Origin: Aurantiochytrium sp. KH105
Lineage: Eukaryota; Sar; Bigyra; Thraustochytrida; Thraustochytriidae
Direction: 5' to 3'
DNA length: 64,000 nt
Assembly: GCA_003116975.1 (NCBI GenBank)
Contig: BGKB01000012.1
Location: 496,001-560,000 of the forward strand
The notes under the pieces: generated by a model
What the model was told of the DNA's origin: nothing
Database searches by the model: none
The model's input: the letters and a program-made list of their open reading frames with translations, nothing else
Made by a program: the position numbers and the translations under genes
Part shown: one piece after another, positions 47,099 to 57,567 of the stretch
Layout: every line of letters starts with the position of its first letter
How positions within the stretch are numbered: the stretch's first letter is position 1

Positions 47099-50000
47099 AT
47101 GGTGAACGAACTCGTCACGCTGCACGGCGCAGACAATGAACGCTTGCAGCGACTTGAAGCCCGCATCAGGTCTCACGAGCGCGGCGGCAATGCCGTCACC
47201 TCGGTAGGCTTTGCTTCGGCTGCAACCAGCGCGAACTCGCCGCACCCTGCAGGCACCGCTGCCGATAGTGACGACAAAAATGAAGCGAGCTCGCGTCACG
47301 AACACGGCACCGAGAGCCACGCCAGCTTTGACAGCTCCGTGTCGCGTACGATTCCCGGCATCGAAAAGGTCTCTGCCGCTCCCGGAGGAGGACTCGGTGC
47401 GCTTCCACCATCGCCCGAGGAATACGCAGATCGCCAGCAAGATCAACAGCAACAGCGCAAGCGCAAGTTCTCGCCAGCGCATACGCCAGAAAGACGAGCG
47501 AACGACGTAAACGACGGTGACGACGAGAGCCAAAGCGAAGCCGTACAGCGGACGCCGCAGTCCGCCGTGCGGCAGCGGCGGCGACGGAGCGAACTTTCAC
47601 CTGCAAATAGCGTCGATGGGCAACACGAGGACGCCGAAAACAAATCGCTCTCTGACACTGGCAAGCGCCGCTCTCGTACTCCGGGGACAGCGGCAAGGGC
47701 AGCAGTGGCATCAACACCTTCGTCCACTTCTGCAATCAAGAGAACCCCCTCAAGAGACCTGCGACGCCCACTGCAGGACAGTACAATTTCGTCTAGCGTC
47801 AATGCTCACGATCTGCTCATGCGCCACAACTCGAAATCCCAGGGCGACATTGTCAGCTTCGCGTCGATCGACCAATCGAACGCGTCCTCGCGCGGCGGCG
47901 AGTTTACCAACGGAGGCGTCTCGCGAACTTCGGGGAAATTCAATTCGCCTGGTCCTAGTGGCGTTGGCGCGAACACGAGCAGCAGCGGAGCAGGAAGCAA
48001 GTCCGCACTGCGTAAGGCGCTCAAGAACCAGCCGCAAATCAAACAATTCTTTTCTGCGCGAACCACGAGCGCTAGTGGTGCGACCCCAGCTGCTTTTGGT
48101 GACGCTGCCACCGATGGCACCGCATCTGCATCCACCGGCAAAGAGACCCCGAATCGGCGGGCAAGTGAGCCTGCTTCGGACAATGGCGACGCGAGCACGC
48201 GAAGCACGGCCCCTTTTACGCCTCTGCGTCGTGGCAACAGCACCGCGGACGGCGGCGTCGCTGGTTCTGCCAAGCGAAACGCCACATTCACTGGCGGCAA
48301 GACGAACGACGGCAGCGAGATGGAAAACGCCACCGGAGTCAGCACCAACAACAACAGCAGCAGCAACAGCAGCGCCACCCCCGGGCCTGGCAACGACGCA
48401 ACTCCGAGCGTCGAGGTCGCTCGACTGAGGCGAGCCCTGGCAAGCCGAGACGAGGAGCTATCTCGACTTCGAAACATAAACGAGGTCAAGCAAGAAGAGA
48501 CACGTGCTCTTGAGGACGAGTTGGGTCGCGTCCGTGATAACATGAACGAGTACCAAATCAAGGTAGCCAAGAGTCTCGAGGAGCTCCTGCGTAAGACCGA
48601 TCAAGACCGCCTTCGCAAATTGCGGCAAAAGATCGTAGAAGACGGTTTCCGGCTGGGCCGCCTCACCGTGCAGCGGCACGGCTTTGGGCCCCGCGCCAAG
48701 TTGTCCGAAACGTGGGAAGAAGGTGAGCACTTTCGCGACATTAGAGCGCGGCAGCTCGATGTGCTGCAGCGCCGGGACGATTTGGAGAAGCGGAAGAAAA
48801 TCGTTGCCAAGCAGGTGCGCCAACGGCGCGCCAACGCCGATCCCGGCGCCAACACCTGCCTCATCGATCTCGAGGCCATTGAGTTGGAGGAATCCATCAA
48901 GGTTGAGCTCGCCAACCTCAAGCGAATCGAGCAGGAACTTGTCGAGGAACGCGCGCGCGTCGACTTGGAAAAGCTGGTATATCTCCAGTCACTTCGTAGG
49001 CTCCGTGACGAAGATGCCTCGCGCTTCAATCGGCAGCCAGTTCTTCACAATCGCTACCTTTTGCGCGAGCTCCTGGGCAAGGGCGGCTTTAGCGAGGTGT
49101 GGAAGGCCTTCGACCTGGTTGAGCTCCGCGACGTCGCGGTCAAGGTGCACGAGCTCAACTCTTCGTGGAACGACATCAAGAAGGCAAGCTACCTTAAACA
49201 TGCCACGCGCGAATACAAGATTCATCTAAGTCTTCGCCATCCGCGCATCGTGCGGTTCTACGATGTCTTTGAGATCGACCAGAACTCGTTCGCAACTGTG
49301 CTTGAATTTTGCGAGGGTACAGACTTGGAATTCCACCTCAAACACCGCAAAAAGCTTCCGGAGCGAGAGGCGCGCTCAATTCTGTTGCAGATTCTTGCTG
49401 GTCTGCGGTATCTGAGTTCTGGCGGCGAGCTCTCCGTCGCAAACGAGGCTGCCTCGCAACAGCAGCACCAAACGCATCATCATCATCTCAATGAGCACGA
49501 CGACGGCTGTGGCAGCAATGATGGCGGCGAGTGGAAGAGGTCTACTTCAGGACCGAACCTCGGGACAATTGACGAGCATGACCACATGCTTGGTGCAGCC
49601 AGCCCGCATCCCGGCTTCGCTGGCCAGGAACGGGCGCGGAGACCCTGTATCATTCACTATGATCTCAAGCCGGGCAACATTCTCTTTGATGGCAACGGCG
49701 GTGTCAAAATTACCGACTTTGGGCTCTCCAAGATTATGGAGCCCACCGACACGGAGAACACTGGCATCGAGCTCACTTCGCAGGGCGCCGGCACATACTG
49801 GTACCTTCCCCCAGAGTGCTTTCGACTTTCGGGGCCGCCTCCCAAGATTTCATCCAAGGTTGATGTTTGGTCCACGGGGGTCATCTTTTATCAAATGCTA
49901 TATGGCGTGCGTCCCTTTGGCGAAGGCATGACGCAGGAGAACGTTTTACAGCAGGGCACCATTACGCGGGCCTTTCAGGTCAGTTTCCCGGAGAAGCCAC

Positions 50001-50116
50001 AGGTCTCAAACGAGGCAAAGGATTTCATCCGCCGCTGCCTCACCTACAGTCAAAATTACAGGCCTGATGTAGCTCTACTTTGCGAGGACGCCTACCTCCG
50101 TCAAAAGCGTGTCTAA
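47099..50116 (+). CDS. TLK: Tousled-like serine/threonine kinase
   Basis: The product is 1005 residues. Residues 1-440 are disordered and Ser/Thr/Ala-rich. A coiled coil spans about 440-640, as expected for TLKs, which dimerise through it. The kinase domain runs from about 652 to 1003: glycine loop LLGKGGFSEV, Lys682 in VAVKVHEL, catalytic D855 in HYDLKPGN and Mg-binding D873 in DFGLSK. The segments FCEGTDLEFHLK and PEREARSILLQIL are close to those of animal and plant TLKs. TLKs phosphorylate the histone chaperone ASF1 and act in chromatin assembly. An insert of about 75 residues, His/Gln/Gly/Ser-rich, lies between YLSS and the catalytic loop, where most TLKs have a short turn. The ATG at 47099 has G at -3 and +4. 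Confidence 0.93.
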   Translation: MVNELVTLHGADNERLQRLEARIRSHERGGNAVTSVGFASAATSANSPHPAGTAADSDDKNEASSRHEHGTESHASFDSSVSRTIPGIEKVSAAPGGGLGALPPSPEEYADRQQDQQQQRKRKFSPAHTPERRANDVNDGDDESQSEAVQRTPQSAVRQRRRRSELSPANSVDGQHEDAENKSLSDTGKRRSRTPGTAARAAVASTPSSTSAIKRTPSRDLRRPLQDSTISSSVNAHDLLMRHNSKSQGDIVSFASIDQSNASSRGGEFTNGGVSRTSGKFNSPGPSGVGANTSSSGAGSKSALRKALKNQPQIKQFFSARTTSASGATPAAFGDAATDGTASASTGKETPNRRASEPASDNGDASTRSTAPFTPLRRGNSTADGGVAGSAKRNATFTGGKTNDGSEMENATGVSTNNNSSSNSSATPGPGNDATPSVEVARLRRALASRDEELSRLRNINEVKQEETRALEDELGRVRDNMNEYQIKVAKSLEELLRKTDQDRLRKLRQKIVEDGFRLGRLTVQRHGFGPRAKLSETWEEGEHFRDIRARQLDVLQRRDDLEKRKKIVAKQVRQRRANADPGANTCLIDLEAIELEESIKVELANLKRIEQELVEERARVDLEKLVYLQSLRRLRDEDASRFNRQPVLHNRYLLRELLGKGGFSEVWKAFDLVELRDVAVKVHELNSSWNDIKKASYLKHATREYKIHLSLRHPRIVRFYDVFEIDQNSFATVLEFCEGTDLEFHLKHRKKLPEREARSILLQILAGLRYLSSGGELSVANEAASQQQHQTHHHHLNEHDDGCGSNDGGEWKRSTSGPNLGTIDEHDHMLGAASPHPGFAGQERARRPCIIHYDLKPGNILFDGNGGVKITDFGLSKIMEPTDTENTGIELTSQGAGTYWYLPPECFRLSGPPPKISSKVDVWSTGVIFYQMLYGVRPFGEGMTQENVLQQGTITRAFQVSFPEKPQVSNEAKDFIRRCLTYSQNYRPDVALLCEDAYLRQKRV

Positions 50117-50317
50117 TGAGAATGAGAACGAGAACGGGCACTGCCTTGTTTGACGTTGTCGCTCTCCGTACTTATGCTTCTTCTTCTTCTTCTTTCTTGA
50201 GGAGGAGGAGGAGAGGAGGAAGAAGAGGCAACAATCATCTTCTGGTACCACTCGTCCTTCCGACTTGATTCGTTTTCCATGACGTTGGTGGGCTCTGCTT
50301 GCCACTGTCGCAGTACT

Positions 50318-51535
50318 CTAAACATAAAAAGATCCGTCCACGAGTCGCTTTACTGTTCGCTTGTACGAGGTTCCAATAAGATTGGAGCCGTCTTCCGCAA
50401 CCTCATTCGTTCCACACGCGTCAGCGGAGAGCGTCACACGAATCTCCACAGTGCCTCGTGGATGTTCGAACTCGAGGGCGAGGGTTCGCGGACTGTCGCT
50501 CGACAAAGGCGCTGCCGTCACCTCTCTCGCATTCGAGGACTTTCCAAAGAGCATTGCGTGTGGAATACTTCCCGGCGAAAGAGAGGCTACAGCGAGCGCC
50601 TGGGCTGCCGTCATGGCTAGCGTTGGATGCGTGTCGCGCTCAAAGGGTGCTACAAAATAGCGTGTGCGTAGCACCCCGGGACGCGCAGGACTTGGAGTTA
50701 CGAGGCAAAGCTTGGGCGAGACACGTCCAGTACAGTCGCCGAGGCCCATGGCCTCACCCGCTGCGCACCGAATTTCCTCAAGACGCTGCATGAGCGCAAT
50801 GTTGCCGTCAAGCTCTTCTTTGGATTCCTCACATGAAACGTCAACGCTCGCAGCGTCGACAATGACGAGGGGGCGTTCCGCATCAACGCAGGATGCAGAT
50901 GTGCCTTGGATCTCCGTCACGATTCCCGCAGGCCAAAGGGAGCCTGTTTTGCTTCCAGGGCTTGACAGACTGCGAATGGAGATTCCTGCGCCTGGACTTG
51001 GGACCCCGGCAATGGCGAGGGATCCCTTCAAGGCCGGAAAACCATCTTTATCAACTGGAACGTCGATCTCATACCTACGTCCGGTGGCATGGGCGACAAC
51101 CTGGACAGTTGCCATTCCAGCTTCGCGCGCGCCGCGCAGCTTGCTTCGGTCGACAAGGTTCCGATCCAAGGCGAAGACGCCAACACCTGCGAGCATGTTT
51201 CCGCAGTCTCCATGACTATCGTCCACGCCACGCTCGCGAACTTTTCCTTGTAGAAACCAACAGCCGCACTCGTCGTCCGTACGTCTCTCCACAACGTACG
51301 CCTTGTTTGTCACGGCGGAGTTCCCGCCGATGCCCTCGAGCTGCTCGTTCTGGCCGCTGCCCAGTACATCGAGAACCGTGTCAATCTCCTTGCGCTCCAG
51401 CGCCGCGCCGAGCGCTGCTGTCTCACCTTCGGGGCTGCCTTCTGCGGCTCGTGCGCGCGCTGCCACGCGCAGATCCTGTCGCGCGATGAACGGCCCGCGG
51501 CTTGTGCCGCAGCGAAGAAGCGCAAAGCGCAACAT
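50318..51535 (-). CDS. PrpF-family isomerase (2-methylaconitate isomerase / 4-oxalomesaconate tautomerase type)
   Basis: The product is 405 residues, about the normal family length (390-400). Family signatures are clear: RCGTSRGPFI at the N-terminus, LGSGQNEQLEGIGG, NSAVTNK, and DCGNMLAGVGVFA. PrpF proteins are diaminopimelate-epimerase-fold isomerases that use a Lys/Cys pair; the likely residues here are K78 and C111. In bacteria they isomerise 2-methylaconitate in the 2-methylcitrate pathway of propionate breakdown, and relatives act on aromatic-degradation intermediates; the substrate here is unknown. There is no targeting sequence, so it is probably cytosolic. The ATG at 51535 has A at -3. 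Only 128 bp separate it from the stop of the upstream coiled-coil gene on the same strand. Confidence 0.88.
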   Translation of the reverse strand: MLRFALLRCGTSRGPFIARQDLRVAARARAAEGSPEGETAALGAALERKEIDTVLDVLGSGQNEQLEGIGGNSAVTNKAYVVERRTDDECGCWFLQGKVRERGVDDSHGDCGNMLAGVGVFALDRNLVDRSKLRGAREAGMATVQVVAHATGRRYEIDVPVDKDGFPALKGSLAIAGVPSPGAGISIRSLSSPGSKTGSLWPAGIVTEIQGTSASCVDAERPLVIVDAASVDVSCEESKEELDGNIALMQRLEEIRCAAGEAMGLGDCTGRVSPKLCLVTPSPARPGVLRTRYFVAPFERDTHPTLAMTAAQALAVASLSPGSIPHAMLFGKSSNAREVTAAPLSSDSPRTLALEFEHPRGTVEIRVTLSADACGTNEVAEDGSNLIGTSYKRTVKRLVDGSFYV

Positions 51536-51570
51536 GATAGTGGTATGTCATCTTTTTGGACCGACGGTGC

Positions 51571-51603
<33 letters not shown>
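51571..51603 (+). repeat. (GAT)n microsatellite between the PrpF and coiled-coil genes
   Basis: About eleven GAT/ATG triplets followed by GGAGAT units, inside the 128 bp gap that must serve as both the 3' end of the coiled-coil gene and the promoter of the PrpF gene. Confidence 0.8.
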
Positions 51604-51605
<2 letters not shown>

Positions 51606-51663
51606 ATGGAGATGTGGGATGTAAAGGGCAAACTATTTCTTTGTGAATTACACAGGGGACAAC

Positions 51664-53680
51664 TTATCGCAAAGCAGTGGGAGAGGCTGCGGCGTCCGCA
51701 CGCTGCGACTCGAAACGGAGCCTCGTGGATCGAGATATTGGCGAATCGGGAGGACCGTGGCCGAGCTGCTGAGTCATGCCAGAAGAAGGAGAAAAGGCGG
51801 CGCCCGTGCCGCCACTGAGACCGCTCCGTCGAGGATGGAATCCACCCACATCGAGAAGAGCGCGAGCTTGCCTTGCAGGCCTGGGTTGGTTTTCAAGAGC
51901 GCGAATGGCCGCATCGCGCTCGCGTTGCAGCCTGTTCTTCTCAATCTCAAGCTGATCAAGACGGCGGTTTGTGTCTGCGAACTCCTGGACGCGTGCTTCC
52001 TCGGATGCAATGACTTGCGCCAATTTGAGCTTCGTGTCCGAATATCGCTTGTCGGCCTGGCTGGCGGCGTGTTCGAGCTTGCGTGCACGCGCCTCAATCT
52101 CCTTGAGCTGGCGAGCCGCCTCGGAGCGTTCGTGCTGCAAGACGTCAATGGTCGCTGTGAGCTCCTGAAGACGAGCCTCGTATCGCGCTGAGGCCTCGCG
52201 ATACTCTGCGAGACGCTTTTCAAAGTGCTCGACTGTGCTAGCAAGCGTCTCGTCGGCTTGGCGCTTGAGGCGGTCTTTCTCCGAGGTAGCGTGCTCAAGC
52301 ACCTGAGCCGCTTCAGAGGCACGGGCCTCGGCGTCAGAGGCGCGTTGCGTGAGACGCTGCTCGACGATTTTGGCACGCTCCTGGGCCGCCTCGATGCGAG
52401 CGTCAGACTGCAGGCGTACATTCTCTAGCGTCTGCTGAAAGCTTGCGGCCTCTTGGTTTGCCTTGGCTGCCTCCTTTTCGAGACGGGTCGCCTCCTTTTG
52501 AAGGCGCTCTATGTCTACGGTTGCCATTTGCAAGCGCTGCTGGAGAGATTGTGAGCTCTCGTGCAGCGATACACGCTCCTGGTCAGCCTCGGCGATACGT
52601 TGCGCAGACTCGTGGATGCGGCGCTGCGCTTCGGCCTCGCGTTCGACGGCAATGTTTTCGGCGCGCTCGGCACGTTCGTGAGCCTTTGCCACGACGCCCT
52701 CGAGGCGTCGCAATTCGGCTCCCGTCGTCGTTTTGGCAGCATCCAGACGAGACTTGGACTCCCGCGCATCTTGGCGTGCTTGGTCGACGTCTTGTTCGAG
52801 ACGGGCACAACGCGCTGTGAGATCTTCAATGTCTTGTGCACGCGAGGCGAGCTGTGCCGTCTTTTGCTCACGCTCTTCTCTGATGGCGTTCTCGGTTGCA
52901 CGAAGATTCTCCTTGGCCGCCTCGGCGCGCTGTGCGTTGAGACGCGCGATTGTTCGGCGACTCTCGGTGTCGTACGCGAGTGCCTGGTCGCGCTCCAGTT
53001 TCGCCTGCTCTACGGCGTTGCGCGCTTCAGTCTCACGTTGCGTCACGGTTTCCTCGCGCGACTTGAGCTCGAAGATCTCAAGCTTGAGACTTTCCATGGC
53101 GCCAATCATGCCTTCGCAGTCCGCCACGGTCTTTTCGTGCTGCATTCTGAGCTTGCGATGCGCCTCCCTGAGACTATCGAGCTCACGGCGAGTGGTATCC
53201 CGGGAGACAACGGTCTCGCGCAAAGTCTTGCGCTCGGCATCGAGACGCTGCAGTTGTAGGTCTGTCTCCTCGTTAGCGCGTCCTGCAAGGCTGTCGAGAT
53301 CGCTGCGCAGACGGGCGCACTGTTTTTGGTACTGCGCGGCCTCGCGCTCGCTGGCATGCAGGTCCTCGTTCAAGGCTTCGTGACGGACGCTGAGGTCGCT
53401 GTACTGAGCGTGAAGCTTTTTCAGCTGGCCAAAAGCTGCATCGCGCTCCTTTTGCAGCGTACCGGCCTGGGCTTGTGCTCGTTTAAGAGCTCCGCGTGCG
53501 CTTTGAAAGTTTTGCGTAATTTTAATGAGCTGTTCGTCCCGCTCCTTACCTTCCTCGCGCAAGGCGTCTACTTCGGACTGGAGATGGTTCGAGACTTCCT
53601 CGAGAATTCCGCGTTCCTTGTCCAGCGCAGCGACTTGCTGTTGCAGCAGTTCGAGCTGCTCCGAGGTCATAAGGTCGAGG

Positions 53681-53713
<33 letters not shown>

Positions 53714-54474
53714 CCCGGGGCGCCGGAATCGACGTTGGTCTCGAGGACAGAGACGCGAGTCCGTAATTCGGCGTCCAAGTCAGCTGCAAGTTGCTCGTTT
53801 TCCTGGGTGAGACGCGAAATGTGGTCACGATCGACGCTGAGCTGACGCTCCGCTGCCCCAAGACGGCTTCGTAGTTCGGTGAGATGCCCATCGTATGCGG
53901 CGAGAAGTGGGGAGAAGATCTGCGGAGTCGCCACCCATGGCGACAATGTTTGATTGCCATCTTCGTCATCCTCATCAGCTTCGTTATCGCCTGTGCCGGC
54001 TTGAGCAGGTGGTGCAGCGATTGCCGCTGCGATGGAATCACCGTGAGCATGACGCGCAAGCCTCCGCAATTCGTTTTCGAGCCGAGCCGCGTACGAGCGT
54101 ACATGCGCATTTTCGCTTTGCAGTCGCTGGATCTCATCTTCGAGGTACGCATCCGTGTGCGCTGCCTGAGGTATGGGCCTGTCCAGTGGCGGTCTCGCCT
54201 CGAGGCCACGAAGAAGCTCGTCAATATCCTTGGGACCCAACTCCACATCGCGTCCATCGTGCTGGTTGCTTGTTGATGAGCTGGCACCACTCGCAGTCCC
54301 TGCAAAGGCAGAAAGTCGGCGAGCCTCATTCTCTTCGTCGTCTTCGTTGTCGTGGTCTTCGTCAAGTGGGCCACCGAGGTCCTCTGGCCCAAGTGCGCTC
54401 GTTGTGACGCGAGAGGCCCCGGGTCCTCTTGAGGCGCGCCAGCGCGCATCTCTGTCGTCCTGCGGCCCGCTCAT
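51664..54474 (-). CDS. Long coiled-coil protein
   Basis: The product is 936 residues from the ATG at 54474 (A at -3). The first 170 residues are disordered. From about 110 to 150 and again from about 210 to 895 the sequence is an almost continuous heptad coiled coil rich in Glu, Arg, Gln, Ala and Leu, broken by a poly-Q run (about 260-275). A conserved-looking non-coiled patch (SPWVATPQIFSPLLAAYDGH, about 180-200) precedes the main coil. The tail (about 895-936) is Gly/Ser/Pro-rich. Such proteins are often centrosomal, basal-body or Golgi tethers, but I cannot name a family. There is no membrane helix. Confidence 0.78.
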
Positions 54475-55719
54475 GTTTTGCCTTTTGCTTTCTCGCAGCA
54501 AAGCGGTCGTCCGCTCTCGCTTGCTCGCTTGCTCGCTTGCTTGCTTAAGCTTGTTTGTTTGATAGCCCCGTAGCACTCCGTAGCGTTGACCTTGGTCGCT
54601 GGGGATCGCTCTCTCGACCTCTAGACAACGTGGAAGCGCGAGAAAGTCGGCTCAACGCCAGAAGTCACGTTGCCGGAGCCTCTGGCCCGGTCGTGCGCCT
54701 CCCCGGGCGGCGCAGGCGCGCGCGCAGGGGCGGCTGGAGTCGCTCCACGCCGCAATCGGTTATGCCCAAGGTCCGTTCAGGAGCGCGAGGAAATACCGGA
54801 CGCGGCGCTTCCTTGTCGATCGATTTAGCGGAACCAGCGGCAACTCAGTATGCGTCGCTGGCCGGCGAGCGCGCCTTGGCACCGTTCACCGGCGCGGACT
54901 CGGACGTGCGATCCAAGCTGGCGAGCCGAGTCTGCGCGACTCTTTTTCGCGGCGCGGGCGAAGGGAGGGAGGGAGGGAGGGAGGGAGGAGAAAAGGAGAG
55001 TAGGGGAGAAAGTCTTTTTTGTGAGGTGAGGGCCGCAAAGTTTCCAAGACGAATTCTTCGTCAGAGAGAGAGAGAAGCGGTCAGCGCCTTGGTATCTCAT
55101 AATGAGTAGCAGATTGTTTCTTTGAGCAGAGATAAAATTTAGCCCGTGGCCCCAACCCCCTTGCCCCCTCCTCTCCCCATCCTTTCCCACGGAGTGTGTA
55201 CTCGTAGTCGCTTGGAAGGACTCGAATCAGAATAGCGTTTCCGCTGCTGTGTGTTCGTGAGTTTTTTGATCATCACCGTGGCCGCAAGTCAATGCGAATG
55301 TGCAAGACCAAGGCCGACGTCTAGTTTGCAAAAGCAAGACTGATTTCAATTTCCATTTTTCTTCTACCATCGAAGACGAAAGCAAAGGCGAGGCGAAAGC
55401 GAAAGCGACTCAAGTCCGGTCAGTCGGTCGGTCGGTCGGTCGGTCGGTCGGTCGGCCGACGACGAAGGAAAAGCTCAAAGTGCTGCAGCTTTCAAGACGC
55501 GCGCGGCGCTGGCTGCGTCCAAGCTTGAGCAGATCAGCCACACCGAGCAGCTAAACCAGCCAGGACGACGCTTCCTGCGTTAGCATAGCAAAGGACGAGA
55601 AAAGGTGGCAGTGTCCGGGAGTCGCGCCGAGGTTTTACACGGTGCGGAGCTCGCTTGACAAAAGCGCGACCCCTCTGCGACGGCGCCGCCGCCGCGGCAG
55701 CGAATAAGAACAGGTTACG
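54475..55719. other. Divergent intergenic region with short repeats
   Basis: Next to the coiled-coil gene are GCTC/GCTT tetranucleotides (54515-54546). A GGGA/GGAG purine run lies at 54961-54990 and a GGTC run at 55422-55454. The central part (54600-54960) is GC-rich unique sequence. No RNA gene or coding region is recognisable. Confidence 0.45.
55422..55454 (+). repeat. (GGTC)n tetranucleotide repeat
   Basis: About eight GGTC units, about 270 bp upstream of the start at 55720. Confidence 0.8.
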
Positions 55720-56625
55720 ATGGGGATCTTTGGCGCTCTTGCAGGCGGAGCACGGCGACGAAGATTGACATGGCCACAGAATAACGTAGCCTCAGCTCCA
55801 GACGCCTTGGTGCTGACAGGCGCGATATCACGAAGGTCGTCGTCCACGGGGCGGTCGTCCTCCGGTTTGCGCGAGTTTTTTCGCGGAGACACGATCGAGG
55901 AGCTCAAGGCGTACCTTGACCTCGCTTCTCTGTCGGACAACGACCTGCGTCTTTTGCTGGATGAGATGGAGAAAGGCGAGACTGTGATATCGAGATCAGA
56001 CGCCGGAGAACCTTTGCGAATTGTAAGTGTGGCCAAACCTATTATCTTTGACGCCAGCGTCGGAGAGATTCTTGTGGAAATGTTTCACACCAAGATACCC
56101 ATGACGGAAGAGTGTCGTCTCAAGGCCACGGGCATGTCAGAGAAGTTCAATCCTTTGCGCGAGAACAGTCGCGTCGCATGTGGGCGTGCGTTACGGGAAG
56201 AGATCGATATGTCGTCAGCCAATGAGAAAATGTTTGCGAAGCGCTGCCTGCGACTGGTGGAGCGTCAGCATTCTGACAAATTTGTTGGTCTGCGGTGCGA
56301 GTACCATCTCTATTTACACATGCTCAAGCCGGAGTACTTGGCTGCGGTGCGAGGACACGTTCCTGGTTCCGAGCAGCTCACCAAGGTGGACGAGCAAGAG
56401 AGTGCAAATCCCAAGTCAATATGGTGGACATGGGTGGCCCCTGGTCCGTCGGATGAGGACATTCACGCCCACATTCTTCGTCTGGCGCAATGTGCTGGTC
56501 TCTCGGTGACCCTCGACGAGCTCGCCAAGGCCCGCAAATTCGGCAATGCAGCTGCTGCCATTCGCAAACAGCTCCAGCTCGTGAACTCTTATCTGGACGC
56601 GCTCATGCTCACTCCTCGAAAATAA
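55720..56625 (+). CDS. Protein of unknown function (301 residues)
   Basis: The start has A at -3 and G at +4. The first 50 residues are basic and Ser-rich. The remainder looks like one folded, mostly helical domain: a short acidic helix (about 55-85), a strand-like segment (RIVSVAKPIIFDASVGEILV), then helices with a conserved-looking FAKRCLRLVERQ / YHLYLHMLKPEYLAAVRGHVPG section, and a final helix pair. There are five Cys but no zinc pattern, no membrane segment, and no motif I can match to a known family. Codon use and GC resemble the neighbours, so it is likely a genuine lineage-specific gene. Confidence 0.7.
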   Translation: MGIFGALAGGARRRRLTWPQNNVASAPDALVLTGAISRRSSSTGRSSSGLREFFRGDTIEELKAYLDLASLSDNDLRLLLDEMEKGETVISRSDAGEPLRIVSVAKPIIFDASVGEILVEMFHTKIPMTEECRLKATGMSEKFNPLRENSRVACGRALREEIDMSSANEKMFAKRCLRLVERQHSDKFVGLRCEYHLYLHMLKPEYLAAVRGHVPGSEQLTKVDEQESANPKSIWWTWVAPGPSDEDIHAHILRLAQCAGLSVTLDELAKARKFGNAAAAIRKQLQLVNSYLDALMLTPRK

Positions 56626-56674
56626 ACAAGAAGTTCTTGCCGCTGGCCTTGGGCGTATCTGTCTGTCTGCCGTC

Positions 56675-56705
<31 letters not shown>

Positions 56706-57368
56706 CCTGGTGGTGGCCGGCACGCCCTCGTCATTTTTCCTTTCCGTATCCTAGCTGCTAAACCTGTGTACCCCCAACTCTGCATATAACAACTAACCGA
56801 GCTTTCGCACTCGGAGTCGCTCTCATGACAAAGAAAGTCACACCTAAAAAGCGGCGAACAGAACAACTTGCCTTGGTTGATTGGGTCCCATTATACATGA
56901 CCGCCTGCACACCCTGCGCGATGCGTCGGCCATCGTCATCCCCCTCGTCGCAGCCGAACCGTGCACTCGGCGAGTTCCCAACCATACTTATACCGGTCAC
57001 CCACTTGTCGCCACCAGAGACCCCTGACCGGCTGGCTACCTGGCTTCGCCGGCCACGTCCACGCAGGTCGAGTCTAGCGCAAACGAAGGAGAGGTGCCGT
57101 GCCGCCCGGACGAGCGTTTCGTCTCGCCAGGCCAAACTGCGATGTGGAGAGAGACGCATGCGTGCGTGCCCAGGAAAGTTTAGGTTAGGTCATGTGGTAG
57201 TATACTGCTGCTACTACCGACTGCGACTCGTATAGTATAGTACTCGGAAAAAAGAGTCCTCGTCTTCGAGCTCTCTCTCTCAGAGGCGAAGACTATCGGC
57301 GTCGTCGCGCAGACCAGCTTGGTGCAGAAGCGGAACTCGGAGGCGAGGTACCTCGCCGCGAAGCCGAG

Positions 57369-57403
<35 letters not shown>

Positions 57404-57567
57404 GCGGCAGCGACGGCGACGGCGACGGTCCAGGCCAGCGCTGCTCGCGCGAGAAGCGGCGCTCGTCCGGGCGCCCGCGGGCGGCAGGCATCGCTCGGAG
57501 GCGAGGACATCGGGGTCGACCGAGCGCGCAAGAGCGCCGCGCAGCGCGGGAGCCGCCGCGGAGGGAG
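56626..57567. other. Intergenic region before the coiled-coil/membrane protein gene
   Basis: A GCT run (56683-56706) lies in the 3' flank of the preceding gene. The middle part is unremarkable. The last 200 bases are the GC-rich leader of the next gene and contain a GGCGAC hexamer repeat. No gene is seen. Confidence 0.45.
57370..57427 (+). repeat. (GGCGAC)n hexanucleotide repeat
   Basis: About eight GGCGAC units with a GGCGGCGGCAGC interruption, upstream of and in frame with the start at 57568. It is more likely leader sequence than coding, because no in-frame ATG lies further upstream. Confidence 0.65.

Noticed and set aside
55225-55245. GGACTCGAATCAG, resembling a tRNA B box
   Set aside because: It lacks the GGTTCRANTCC consensus, no A box lies at the right distance, and no cloverleaf can be drawn.
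57319-57567. N-terminal extension of the coiled-coil/membrane protein with GDGDGD repeats
   Set aside because: The frame is open, but there is no in-frame ATG before 57568 and the residues come from a hexanucleotide repeat.
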